Assembly (NCBI GenBank): GCA_948567375.1
Contig: OX419761.1
Span: 50,470,501 to 50,534,500 of the forward strand
DNA from: Lunularia cruciata
Taxonomy: Eukaryota > Streptophyta > Marchantiopsida > Lunulariales > Lunulariaceae
Direction of reading: 5' to 3'
DNA: 64,000 nucleotides
Of this stretch, positions 1 to 10,450 are shown one piece after another (position 1 is the first letter of the stretch; each line of letters begins with the position of its first letter). The position numbers and the translations under genes were made by a program. The notes under the pieces were generated by a model. The model saw nothing but the letters and a program-made list of their open reading frames with translations. It was not told the origin of the DNA and ran no database searches.

Positions 1-307
1 TCAATATATCCATCTGGAACATCCATGTAAATAGACTCTCTCAAATCTCCATTGAGAAAGGCTGTTTTCACATCTAACTGCTCCACTTCCCAATCTCTCT
101 CTGCTGCAAGAGCTAGAAGCATGCAAATAGATCCATACCTGGCAACTGGTGCAAAAGTTTCTGAATAATCTATTGATGCTTTCTGATTGAAGCCCTTTGC
201 AACAAGTCTTGCTTTGTACTTCAGAATCTCATTCTCAGCTCCACGTTTGACCCTAAAACCCATTTGCAGCCAATTGCTTTCCTACCTGGTGGCAAATCAG
301 CTAGTAC
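1..307 (-). pseudogene. copia-1 reverse transcriptase, N-terminal part
   Basis: After the stop at 308 and a one-base shift near 258 the minus strand reads KARLVAKGFNQK, then DYSETFAPVAR, LALAAERDWEVEQLDVKTAF and ESIYMDVPDGY, the first RT motifs of copia elements including the first catalytic Asp (QLDV). The YVDD motif is beyond the window edge. Confidence 0.93.
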
Positions 308-1858
308 CTATGTACCATTAGTTTGAAGAGACTTCTTCTCTTCTGCTATAGCCAACTCCCACTGACTCGAATCTGGTCTGAGCATAGCTTGCTGTAAATT
401 GTCTGGATCACAATCTTCATGACAGATGTAAGATTCATCTAACATCTCTTCTGATAGAAAGCCAAGTCTGTCAATAGGTTTTCTATCTCTCTGTGATCTT
501 CTTGGCTCTGTGCCCAGAAGTTTCATGTCATCTCTTGACATCTCTGGAATCTCACTCAGAGATTCTGCATCGGCAGTCTGCTTCTGGGAGCCTTCTTCTG
601 TAGTATCCGGATCAGAAACCACTGTCTGTATAGGCCTTCTTTGGTACACCTTCAGACTCTCTTTTGGTGAACCATCAGCTTCAGGTAGAGATTGCTCTTC
701 TGATGATTGATCTGAAAAACTGACTCTGCCGCTTGGGAAGAAAGGTTGATCAGGCTGATCAAACTGATCAGCTTGCTTCTGCAACTCATCACTGTTCTCA
801 CTCCAAGTCCTCAATTCATCAAAGAGTACATCTCTACTTCTGATGATCTGTCCAGACTTAGGATTGTACAGAAGATATCCTTTCAGTCCCTCTTCATATC
901 CTACAAAGAGCATTTTCTCAGCCTTCTTTGTGAACTTCCTCCTTTGCTCCTTGGGAATATGAACATAGGCAAGACATCCAAAAACTTTCAAAGCTGAAAG
1001 ATTAGGTTTCTTACCACTCCAGCATTCTTCAGGAGTTCTTCCTTGCAATGCTGTGGTACCACTGATATTACTAAGGTAATTTGCAGTGCTAATTGCTGCA
1101 CCCCAAAACTTTCTCTCTAACTTGGCATGTTGGAGCATGGTCAATGCTTTGTCCACCAGTGTCCTATTCAACCTTTCTGCAACTCCATTCTGTGCAGGAC
1201 TGTCTCTGGCAGTACAGTCAAGGAGAATTCCTTTCTCTGACAGAAAAGAGAGGAATTCCTCATTCTTGTACTCTCTGCCTCCATCGGTTCTCAATCGCTT
1301 GACTTTCCTCCCAGTCTGCAACCCAGCCATGGCTACAAACTTCTGGAATTTTCGCAGCACTTCATCCTTGCTTTTCATGAGATAGATAAAGCTCTTTCTA
1401 CTGTAATCATCCACAAAGGAAATATAGTAGGCTGCTCCACTCAATGACTTCTCAGTCATGTATCCCCATACACCAGAATGTATGACATCTAGAAGACCAG
1501 AAGCTCTAGATGAAGATTTCTTGGGGATAGGAGCCTTGTGGGCCTTACCTTCTGCACACCCAATGCAGAACTCGAGTTTTCCTTTGGGATCCAGTTTCAA
1601 CCCATCCACTACCTTCTCTAAAGCATATAGGTTTTGCACTGACAAGTGCCCTGACCTCAAATGCCACAGATGGATATTATTTCTGTTTTCTGCTACCAAT
1701 GCAGAATTAGAACAATCAGCTTCCATCAACTTGAACAGCTTCCCTTTGGCAGTGCCATATCCAAGGACCAACTCTCCTTTCTTCAAAGTGCATTGATTTC
1801 TGTTGCTCTCAAACAGAACATCCACTCCATGCTCCATGAGGTGATGTACAGATATCAA
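308..1858 (-). pseudogene. copia-1 integrase (GAG-pre-integrase, catalytic core)
   Basis: Residues about 60-115 hold the H/C zinc-binding pre-integrase motif (LWHLRSGHLS, then FCIGCAEGKAHK). The catalytic core follows: HSGVWG at the first strand, LRTDGGREY for the second Asp, and SPAQNGVAERLNR for the Glu. In active copia integrases the first motif reads H-S/T-D, so the first catalytic Asp appears to be Gly here. The core is followed by the conserved KVFGCLAYVHIP region and an acidic linker before RT. The frame stops at 308 where the RT region begins (SQWELAIAEEKKSL). Confidence 0.93.
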
Positions 1859-2364
1859 GTTCTTGGTGGAACATAGAGCACATCTTCAAAATAGCTCTTA
1901 CAAGAACTAGTGTTAGATCTTCCCATGAAGGCAATAGGAACTTTGCCAGTTCCTAACACTGGATTCAGAATCCCAGGTCCACAACAAACACTCTTGGGAA
2001 TCTTCAGAGGCTGAAGAGTTGAGAACAGCTCCTTCTGGTAACAGATATGAGAGGTGGCTCCAGAATCCAAGAACCATCCAGAACCGTTTGTGGACAACTG
2101 CGATTCTGCCAACATTTCACAATCTAGCTCTGCTGCTGAGTACCCCTCCTCATCGCTTTTTATCTCATTGCACTCCTCTGTGTTGTAAGCTGAACTCGGA
2201 AATTTTTTACCTCTTACTAGTTGAGGTCCCTTGCCTACCTTCTTCAGCTCTCGTTCTCTCCTTTCTCCTCTCTTGGGACATATAGGTGCAACATGACCTT
2301 TCTCATGACAGAAATAACAGATCATGTTAGCAACACTACTAACCCCTTTACCAGATTTACTCAC
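1855..2364 (-). pseudogene. copia-1 zinc knuckle and aspartic protease
   Basis: The start of this frame has CYFCHEKGHVAPIC, a CX2CX4HX4C nucleocapsid knuckle. Further on WFLDSGATSHIC is the DSG active site of a copia protease, and the frame ends at VLYVPP, the usual junction to the integrase region. A one-base shift near 1857 breaks continuity: the neighbouring frame continues with KNLISVHHL, exactly what should follow. Confidence 0.92.
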
Positions 2365-2384
2365 TCTGGATTGCTCACTCTTCT

Positions 2385-3139
2385 ATCTGGCACTCTCCTT
2401 GACTGAGAAGAAGCACTGAACAGAGCAGAATCTCCCAAATCATTAAACTTCATCTCTAGGTCCTCTCTGTCTCTGCTAAACACCAGCAATCTGTTTATCA
2501 CATAATCCCATGTGACAACTTCAACAGGAAGAACTTTTAGAGCTACTTTGATAGGCTGGTAGCTTGGAGGGAGAGTCCTCAGGAGATGGTTGATCTCATA
2601 TTTCTCTGTAAGGGGACACCCATCCTCCTTGACACTCTTGAAGACCTTCTGTAACTTTGACAAGTGCAAAGTAAAGTCTTCACCATCTGCAAGTTTAGTG
2701 TTCCACATCCCATCCCAGATCCTACTGGAACTTTCCAGCCTCTCAACAGAGTAAAAATTCTTGAGTTTGTGCCAGATCTCCCAACTCCAAGCATAAGTGT
2801 CTACTAGGTCTCTAACTGGCTCTTGCATAGCCCTTAGCAGAAACCTCCTAGTAGATCTATATCATGAGCTTCTAATGCCAAGTCTAAACAGTCATAACTG
2901 TCTAGGATACACTTCACATCCGAAGCCCAAGCTTTGTAATTAGTGTTTCCCAGTTTCTCTAGCTCTCTGAGTTCTCCTATCAACCCCAATGGTGATTGTG
3001 GGCCCATAACCTGATGAGAACCTTTCTTCCTAGTCTTTGAAGTAGATGGTCTATCATCAGTCATTCTGACCTCTGATGTATCAGACATCCCAGCACTCAA
3101 CTTTCCTAGTTTCAGCAGAGTAGACACTCCTGATTGCAC
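2385..3139 (-). pseudogene. copia-1 gag (UBN2/gag-polypeptide type)
   Basis: Two overlapping-frame ORFs (2834-3139 and 2361-2828) form one gag. The first has a hydrophilic N-terminus followed by a segment with NYKAWASDVKCIL, typical of the N-terminal copia gag helix region. The second has WEIWHKLKNFY and LLRTLPPSYQPIKVAL, the UBN2-like core. A one-base indel near 2830 separates them; a frameshift near 2400 and a stop near 2384 (probably a mutated Trp codon) separate this part from the zinc knuckle. The product would be the capsid protein of the virus-like particle. Confidence 0.9.
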
Positions 3140-3214
3140 TCAGCAATATTCAACTCACTCTCTCTCAGAGCCTTCAAAGATAATACACAGCAGCACTCAC
3201 GCAACATGAGAGGT

Positions 3215-3478
3215 ATCCCAGTGGTAAGCAGCATAGAACACTCCTAAAACAAGGTACAAGGTGTTGGGAATGATCCTTGTATGAGAACTTACTGAAACCA
3301 GAGTAAAAAGTACTCTTATATACACTAAAGCAAACCCTAGGGGGTTGCTTTGCTTAGCCCTAATTAGAGCTGCGCCTCTCTGTACCCTAAGTAGAAGATA
3401 TTTAACAGGGTCTAGAGGATTCTAACAAAACCTTAAAAACAAGAGAAGTCCCTAAACTAGAGATTAACTAAACTAACA
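3215..3478 (-). repeat. 5' LTR of copia-1 (inner boundary approximate)
   Basis: The minus strand begins TGTTAGTTTAG at 3478, as expected for an LTR start, and carries a TATA-like GTGTATATAAGAG near 3330-3320. Relatives of this LTR and leader recur at about 9285-9480, 25380-25560, 25690-26100 and 51840-52050. The inner end and primer-binding site could not be fixed. Confidence 0.6.
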
Positions 3479-3486
3479 TGAAGTAT

Positions 3487-3720
3487 ACGTTCAAAATGTC
3501 CAACTAGACTCTCATAGCAACCTCGATGTCATTAGTGCCCACGAGATGCCGAGGTAGCTGGACAGTTGCAAGTACCCAGCCTATCGAGTTCCCGTTAAGC
3601 TATCACTTCAAAATGTCCAGCTAGACTCTCATAGCAACCTCGATGTCATTAGTGCCCACGAGATGCCGAGGTAGCTGGACAGTTGCAAGTACCCAGCCTA
3701 TCGATTTCCCGTTAAGCTAT
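3487..3720. repeat. Two 117-bp tandem repeats with internal inverted repeat
   Basis: Copy 1 (3487-3603) and copy 2 (3604-3720) differ at only a few bases. Inside each copy TGTCCAGCTA (one mismatch in copy 1) pairs with TAGCTGGACA, and ACCTCG pairs with CGAGGT further in, giving a bulged stem-loop. The repeat lies between the copia LTR end (3478) and the first cyclopropane synthase exon (3815), in what is probably intron sequence. It has no coding potential that I recognise. Confidence 0.9.
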
Positions 3721-3814
3721 CTCTGCCTTTCTTAGAAATATGTAGGTTGATCTGGTTTTGCTATATGGGATTCTGTATGATTCGACCCTAACGAGTTTCA
3801 TATGGATTATTCAG

Positions 3815-6800
3815 GCTGGGTTGATAGCTGCAAAGCAGCTGTTGGGTCAAAAGGTCGAAGTTCTTGGACTGGTGAAGCAGATGGTGCCTACTTGGACAGA
3901 GTACAGTGCCCAACAAGCTGTAGTTGCTGTCTTGAGCAAGTTTATCCGCACAGGCCACCTCCAGTAAGTGCTGTTCTACCTCACGTTTGGTCATAATACT
4001 GCTGGAAGTCAAAAATTTCAGGATTAAACCCGCAGATTTTCTGTTTGCTTCCTTTGAAGAGAGCAGTTGTTATCATCCGGGTGTCTTGGGCTTCACTTTC
4101 GTTCTTCAAACGCTCGACCAATATCGTTCCGGCACACAAGTTTGAACGCTTACGATCGTAAATTCACATATTAAAAACCAGAGTCCTTCACCAGTTTATT
4201 ACTTAATTAAATCTCGAATTTACTACATAAACTGTGTAGTACTGAAGCTTTGAACTAGCTTCTGACGTGCTCATCGCAAATTTCAATCGAATGTAGGTAT
4301 AGAAGTGAGAATGCCAGTCTTAAGTCAGAGTGTCTTCACCACTGCGCAGGTTACTGGAAGCAGGTGGGTCAATTCTTGACTTCGTTGGAAGTGAAAAGGG
4401 TTGCAGCCTAAAGATTACTCTCCGTGTCCACAGTCCACAATTTTATTGGAAGGTTTGTCAGACCTTTCACCAGACCCTTGCTGTAAATATGACCAAGCTT
4501 TCATAGACATCTTCGTTATCATTCCAGTGGAACTTATCACTTTCGCAATTTCTGCATGCCGACTATTATACTAAGGGTGTCCACGACAATAACCTTAATG
4601 TAGACGATGAGTACATGTGATTAACTGCAGCGAAAACTGCCAGACTTTTATTACTTAAGCAAATGCTCTTCAGAACAAACTCGCCCGTGATCTGCAGAGT
4701 GACTGAAGGGGTGCTCTTTTGTGAATTTATATATTGGCAACAGATTGCAACACGAGCAGACCTCGGTCTTGCAGATGCATACATAGATGGTGACTTCACA
4801 TTTGTTGGGGATAAGGATGGCCTTCTTCACTTCCTTCAGGTACCTATTGCACTCCTGTACGCAGTAACAACTGAAACTTCTAAAACCTGAACTCTTTCTT
4901 TCAATGGCTGCTGAAGTAACTGAAGGTTATTGTTGACATGTTTCTTGACAGCTAATAATTGCCAATCGTGATATCAATCGAGTCGACGCTCAGACACAAA
5001 TGAGGTAAAAGCACCCTTACCTTGTTTTTCACGTAACATTTTCCGGCGTCAAGGATGTCCCTAAGCAAATCTGAAGTAAAGTTGGGTATCTGTGCAGGGG
5101 ATGGTGGAACCCACTTTTTGTGACTTCAGCTGTTGGAGGAGCACTATCATATCTTAAACACAAATTGCGAGGAAATTCACTTACCAATGCTCGTAGAAAC
5201 ATCTCGAAACATTATGATCTGGTACACCTCCCTTCCTCGAAGTTACCTTCTCTGTAGAAGATTTTGCTGGCTTCGTCGTCCATGGAATTGAAATGTGGCC
5301 TCTGCATATCTGCAGCTCCTTCTCCATCATCAAACGTCTCCGACAGATTCTCTGGTCTTTTATAAAACATTGATATGTTACACACAATATGTACTGCTCA
5401 TTGAATTCCTCTTTTGTCTTGTAGAGCAACGACATGTTTTCTCTTTTCTTGGATGAGACCATGACTTACTCTTCAGCGATATTCGAGGTAATCTTCTTCA
5501 CCATTTTCTAGATTGAAAATGTTTCTGTCACCTGTGAGAACAAGAAGTAATATATGATGAGCGATGTTTCGCAGTTGAGCAAAATCTGGAGGACAAGATG
5601 CCAAACTCGCTTTCATGAGATTCCGACTTCCATGCTAACCATCTCAAGTTCTCCAAATCATTACAGGGGCCCAAGGACACGCTGACGGATGCACAGCTAC
5701 GGAAATTACATCTTATGATTGATAAAGTACGTGCCAACACCTTAATAGTTGAACGCCAGCTTACTCGCATACAGCCATAGGCTGGTTCTAAGCTCTTATC
5801 TTTGACTTTCCTAAATCTGCAGAAGCAGATTTACAAAAGATCCTTAAAGAGATGTTGATTTGCGCAAGCGAATGTGAAGTGCATCAAATTTACCTACAAA
5901 TGCAACCTCAGAACAAAGCATTTCCATTAATCTAGAACAGTCACGTACCGTAAGCATGGGAAGACTCCTAATTATATCTCGATGTGGATCCTGCAGGCAA
6001 GGATACAGCGCAATCATGAAGTGCTAGAGATAGGGTTTGGATGGGGAAGTATGGCGATTGAGGTAGTCAGGCGTACTGGATGCCGTTACACAGGAATTAC
6101 ATTGTCTATAGAGCAGCTCAAGTTTGCAACAGCCCGTGTTCAAGAAGCTGGGCTTCAGGTAACGTCGTGCAGATATTTTAGGCAGGAGCTTTCTAGCATT
6201 ACTGTTTGCAATTAGGAATAAGTGCCACCACTTCAACCCCTCACTGAGTTTGGGAGTTTATTTCCGTTGTCTAAATACAGGATAGAATCACGTTTAAACT
6301 TTGCGATTATCGATCTTTACCTGATCACCACAAGTACAACCGCATAATTTCCTGGTAAGTTCGATAATCTTCACATCGACAGTTGCTTCTCTTGGTATCT
6401 GATCAGGAAGAATGTTTACGAACCCAAAAAAGTCAAATATAATACTTCGCCTCACAAGAAGACCACAGTAGTTTGACTGCCAAGATGCCCTTTATATTCT
6501 GTCAGTTGGAGCTGCACTCTAATAAATAGAGGGTTACTACCCAATGTGCAGTGAAATGTTGGAAGCTGTAGGACATGAGTACTTCAAAGCGTTTTTCACT
6601 CGATGCGACTACTTACTTGCTAAGGATGGACTTGTGGTTCTGCAAGTAAGGAACCCTTTCTCCAACCCCTCTTCAGATTATGCCACCGTTAAGAAGGAAA
6701 GTTCTTAAAAAGTATCTCTCCAGTGTTTCTGAATAATGCATAAAATCACTGGCGTAATTGCTTGCCCAAGCACAAATTTGAGCACCTCTTGTGGCCACTC

Positions 6801-8024
6801 AGTCAACATCATACTGTGCCTCAATGTCATCTATTTGCAGGTCATCACCATACCAGACGAGCGATATGACGAATACAGACGAAGCTCTGACTTTATCAAG
6901 GAGTATATTTTTCCTGGTGGATGTCTACCTTGTATTAGTGCATTGACCACTGCCATGACTGCTGGATCAACACTGAGGTACTGTTTTACTGTCACTTCTG
7001 AATCACCTGAGGAAGCTAGTAGACGTTTGGGAAGTATCTTCGTTGATGGACATGTGTTCCTTGCTACCAACTTACTGAAAAAACTTTTCTTCCTCTTCGA
7101 CAGTCTGGAGCACCTCGAGAACATTGGACCACACTACTACCAGACATTGATGTGTTGGCGAGATAATTTTCTCGCAAAGACCAGGTAAAGAACTCTCCAC
7201 CAAGCCTTAAATCATTGATATTTTCAAGCCAAATACCGAAGCTTAAGAAGACTTACAGAGCAGATGCAAGTGTTTTATATGGGTTCCTTGTTTGGCTCAT
7301 GGTGGTATCCTGTTTGCTTGACCTGTAAAGCGAATGTAAAAAGCTCGGTTTCAGTGACAAGTTCATTCGGATGTGGGAGTATTACTTCGTTTACTGTGCT
7401 GCTGGATTCGAAACCTGTACGTTAGGCGTACTTCAGGTAAACACCTATCTCTCTCTAGATGATTCAATCGAAGGATTACGTAGCTTAAATGACAGCAATT
7501 AGTTCACACCAAGCCATAAAAGCTTTTCTGCAGCTTTGTATGATGTCTTCGGCCTGATTGTTCAAGACCAGCAGACTTTCTACAATCCTGCTTCCCGGAG
7601 AAATTTCATGTCTTGAGATAAAATTCACCGTCACTTATGTTCTTTTGTGTTCGTCAATCCTAAGGATAGTTTAAAAGAGTGAATATTATGAATCTTAATG
7701 ACCAAATCTAAAGAATGCAAATATGCATCTCAGGAATGTTAATTGAGTTTCAGGTCTGGTAGATGACCACATCATAACATTGTCACAAAATTGTGCTCCA
7801 TGAGTGAATCATCCGAGAATGTTCGGCGTATAGCGGTCTTTGTTTGGGGAGCTTAAAGTTATGGACTAACCCGTATGAGACTGGATGGTTTGATTTCGCA
7901 GTTGGTTCTCTCTCGTCCCGGGAATGTTGCTTCTCTCGGAGACCCTTACGTGAGCTTTCCCATGGGATTGAGAAGTGACAGATCTTGGCAAACCAACTCT
8001 GATGGGAAGAACAAGTCTGAGTAA
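3815..8024 (+). CDS. CFA: Cyclopropane-fatty-acyl-phospholipid synthase, methyltransferase half
   Basis: SAM-dependent enzyme adding a methylene bridge across the double bond of unsaturated acyl chains in phospholipids. Fourteen exons keep phase with GT-AG splice sites: 3815-3963, 4350-4452, 4744-4839, 4952-5004, 5098-5221, 5425-5487, 5667-5726, 5997-6158, 6281-6354, 6552-6645, 6841-6977, 7104-7184, 7331-7436, 7902-8024 (TAA). Motifs: TRADLGLADAYIDGDF; ARRNISKHYDL; LFLDETMTYSSAIFE; the SAM-binding loop VLEIGFGWGSMAIEV (usually EIGCGWG); RRTGCRYTGITLS; CEMLEAVGHEY; DERYDEYRRSSDFIKEYIFPG; YYFVYCAAGF. Plant enzymes are normally preceded by a roughly 400-residue FAD/amine-oxidase domain. The first exon (AGLIAAKQLLGQK) matches the end of that domain, but no upstream exon is visible; copia-1 occupies the space. 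An in-frame ATG at 3881 would give a 452-residue, bacterial-sized protein. Confidence 0.93.
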
Positions 8025-8104
8025 AATCCAAACTTTGTCATGTTGGCTATTTATCAATATACTGTACCTGGAATAACATGTGCAATTTGCACACATGGTC
8101 CCCT
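8025..8104 (+). other. 3' flank / UTR of the cyclopropane synthase
   Basis: Sequence directly after the TAA. No ORF of interest and no clear polyadenylation signal could be singled out. Confidence 0.4.
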
Positions 8105-8179
8105 CTTCAGAATCAGGATGGGGTCTTCCCATCCTTCGTTTTTTCTACGCGGTCGCCCTTGTCACTTCAGAATCAAGAT
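8105..8179 (+). mobile_element. Extremely truncated LINE 3' tail with target duplication
   Basis: About 45 bp (8120-8164) match the 3' end of the LINE fragment at 28790-28830: both carry GGGTCTTCCCATCC (a short hairpin), a T-rich run and CTACGCGGTCGCC. Here the tail is flanked by near-identical 15-bp direct repeats, CTTCAGAATCAGGAT (8105-8119) and CTTCAGAATCAAGAT (8165-8179), as expected for target-primed insertion of a severely 5'-truncated non-LTR retroelement. Confidence 0.75.
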
Positions 8180-8651
8180 TGTATTGACTTCCTGCGTCAA
8201 AGCAAACGTTTTGGAACAGGTTATCTATACCCAACTAGTTGTGAGTACGAGCAATTCAAGAATTAAAGTGGAAGATATGTCTAAGTATGGAATTGGAATA
8301 TTTCAAGGAAGATTTATCTAAAACAAATGGTTTCCACCATCTGCTTTAAGGCTTCAAGGGTTATAGAGTAGTTGTGTCGAGAAACTGCCAAGAAAAAGTT
8401 GCAAACACCCACGGAATGACACGCATGATACTCTAGCCGAGTACTGTGCTTTACAAAGAATCCCTGAGGCCAATTTCCCCACTAAACGGATGTAAATGGG
8501 TCTTGAAATCCTCTTTCCTCTCACGTGTTTTGAACTTGGATGCATACATTTTCACAATATGTAGATTTGTCTTTCTTGGAACGAAAATCACCCTTTGTTT
8601 ATAATGGATACGGATCTTTGATAAGTAACGGACTTTTAATAACAAAGGATG

Positions 8652-8763
8652 TGACTCTCAACACTTAGCTAGAAGGTTAATCAACAAAGCAATTGAGAGT
8701 AAGTATTTGATTCTCAACACTTGATTACAAAGGTTAATTAACAAGGCTTTTGACTCTAAATCC
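8652..8763. repeat. Tandem duplication, about 56-bp unit
   Basis: Two diverged copies starting at 8652 and 8708 share GA(C/T)TCTCAACACTT and AAGGTTAAT(C/T)AACAA. The flanking 8180-8650 contains no recognisable gene. Confidence 0.7.
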
Positions 8764-8902
8764 ACTGAGACAAAATGAGGAGCTTGAGTCCTTGAGTGCA
8801 CCTCAATCACAAGAATGATTCTGTAGTGCAGCCTCCTTTTCAAAAGTTCCATCTATATATATAATAAACTTGGTATCCTGCGTCCTTCATGCTTAGCGAC
8901 AC

Positions 8903-9172
8903 ACGAAATCCAATCCTGAGCAGGACGTTCATTGTAATAACTTTTGACGGATGAAGTATTCTGTATTCTCAGCGGGGTACCCTCTTTTGCGACTAATCAA
9001 TTTTTACAAGTAGGAACCATAACTTTGCTGCAAATGCACAAAATCCGATCCTGAGCAGGAAGTTTATTGTCATAAGTTTTGACGGATGAAGTATTTTGTA
9101 TTCTAAGCGGGTGCCCTCTTTTGTGCTCATCAATTTGTACAAGTAGGAACCAGAACTTCGCTGCAAATGCCA
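8903..9172. repeat. Tandem duplication, about 135-bp unit
   Basis: Copies begin at 8903 and 9038. Both run AAATCC(A/G)ATCCTGAGCAGGA, then TTTTGACGGATGAAGTATT, GGTGCCCTCTTTTG-like sequence and ACAAGTAGGAACCA to GCTGCAAATGC. About 10-15 percent divergent by eye; no coding content recognised. Confidence 0.85.
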
Positions 9173-9284
9173 CAAAGTTCATGCAAACCTGCAAGCCAGG
9201 TAAAACCCAGCTCTTAGGGTTGGGGCTGGAAGCTTTTCATTTTCTTTTTTATGTTTCCAAAGGATACAAAGGCACACTAGTAGC

Positions 9285-9480
9285 TTTTAAAAGGCAACAT
9301 TCAGCACTAATCACTTCACTATCACTCACTATCATTCAAATCATCATCTAGAGATAGTACCTAGTACACTTATGTAGCATAGAACACACCTGAAGCAAGG
9401 TGCTAGATGTTGGAGATGACTATTTTACTTAATATCTTAAGCCTAGAGAGCTCAGTTTCATATACATATAAGCATGGGGC
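9285..9480 (-). mobile_element. copia LTR/leader remnant
   Basis: Resembles the copia-1 leader and LTR (about 3150-3350): shared blocks include GCATAGAACAC, the ACAAGGTG/GCAAGGTG block, and ATATACAT near the TATA region. No gag or pol is attached. The rest of 9190-9830 shows no recognisable gene. Confidence 0.6.
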
Positions 9481-9829
9481 GGTGCTTGATAGAACACTAA
9501 AAATTTTTGTGCCCCATTTTGCTCCAAAAGTAGAAAATAGAACACTCCTTAACGAGAGTTTAGTACAATCTCATGTTTATTACACATTTCCTATGCTTTT
9601 TTTTAGGCAACGGTTAACATAAGCACAACTGCTATCATTTCTTGCATAGAATAGTAGACTGACTCCACAACATCTTTTTGTTTTCCCTTCCACACATCTT
9701 ATTCTAATCTCTATATCCTTAGTCCTTGGTTGATATAGAAGATTTTTGTTACGTGCATTTGTGGTGCACACGCATTTGTGGTTTCACAAAATTTACTCTT
9801 TTTTATTAATTTTACTCTTGTTTGGAAAG

Positions 9830-10450
9830 ATATTACAGCCTAATTCAATGTCTAGGAAGGAAATTTTCCTAGTTGAAGCACCTTTTGGCACTCCATAGTT
9901 GTTCATAGATGGAATACTTGTGCTCTATCAACAACTTTGGATCCTCCAAGATCCAAGTTGTGTTTTTTTTATGCAAAGTTACAAGTGGCATAAGCCCAAA
10001 GCCAAAAGCACATTCAAGGAAGAATGCCAAATTAGAAATGACCCCAAAGGTTGATTGGAGGTGAAGAATTCAAGTTAGAGTAACTTCAGCCTAGAAAAAC
10101 TTTAGTTTGTAAATGATCATATAGAAAGAACTTTGGCTAGGAAGACCTTCAATTTGGGCATTGATGCATTCTAAGATCTTACACACATTTGAATGCACCA
10201 CCACCCAAAGAGAATTGCACCCAAAAAGCATTTACATTCAAGGAAGATAATTCACATTTAAGGAAGATTGTTTGCATTTGAGGAAAGCCTCAAAGATGTG
10301 ATAAAGACCATTTAGGGAATGTTTCACATGTGTGGAGAAGTAATACACACCAAATTCATGAAAATTATGGAGAAGAAGTGTTCAGCTACTTCTCATACAC
10401 TAAATGACTGAAGAATGACTGAAGACTTGGCCAATAAAACCAAGAGGTCA
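9830..10450. other. AT-rich sequence without recognisable gene
   Basis: Contains imperfect short repeats of the type CATTTAAGGAAGAT / CATTCAAGGAAGAT / CATTTGAGGAAAG at about 10226-10287. All frames are interrupted. It may be the 5' non-coding part of the coiled-coil ORF unit that follows, but I cannot show this. Confidence 0.4.

Larger units (their letters stand above)
1..3478 (-). mobile_element. Ty1/copia LTR retrotransposon (copia-1), 3' part outside window
   Basis: Reading down the minus strand the order is LTR, leader, gag, zinc knuckle, protease, integrase, reverse transcriptase, which is the copia order (integrase before RT). The window ends inside RT, so the rest of RT, RNase H and the 3' LTR lie to the left. 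The frame is broken by about four single-base shifts (near 2830, 2400, 1857 and 258) and two stops (near 2384 and 308), but long ORFs survive, so this copy is young compared with the paralogue at 18.06-25.56 kb, which aligns to it over its whole length. The element sits directly upstream of the cyclopropane synthase exons, on the opposite strand. Confidence 0.95.

Noticed and set aside
5575-5666. Possible extra cyclopropane synthase exon (EQNLEDKMPNSL)
   Set aside because: It runs into a stop, and direct joining of 5487 to 5667 gives the family sequence in phase.
8116-8134. Hairpin as a Helitron 3' end
   Set aside because: The hairpin is not followed by a CTRR terminus at an AT insertion site; target duplications of 11-15 bp and the coding fragment at 28.4-28.75 kb fit a LINE better.
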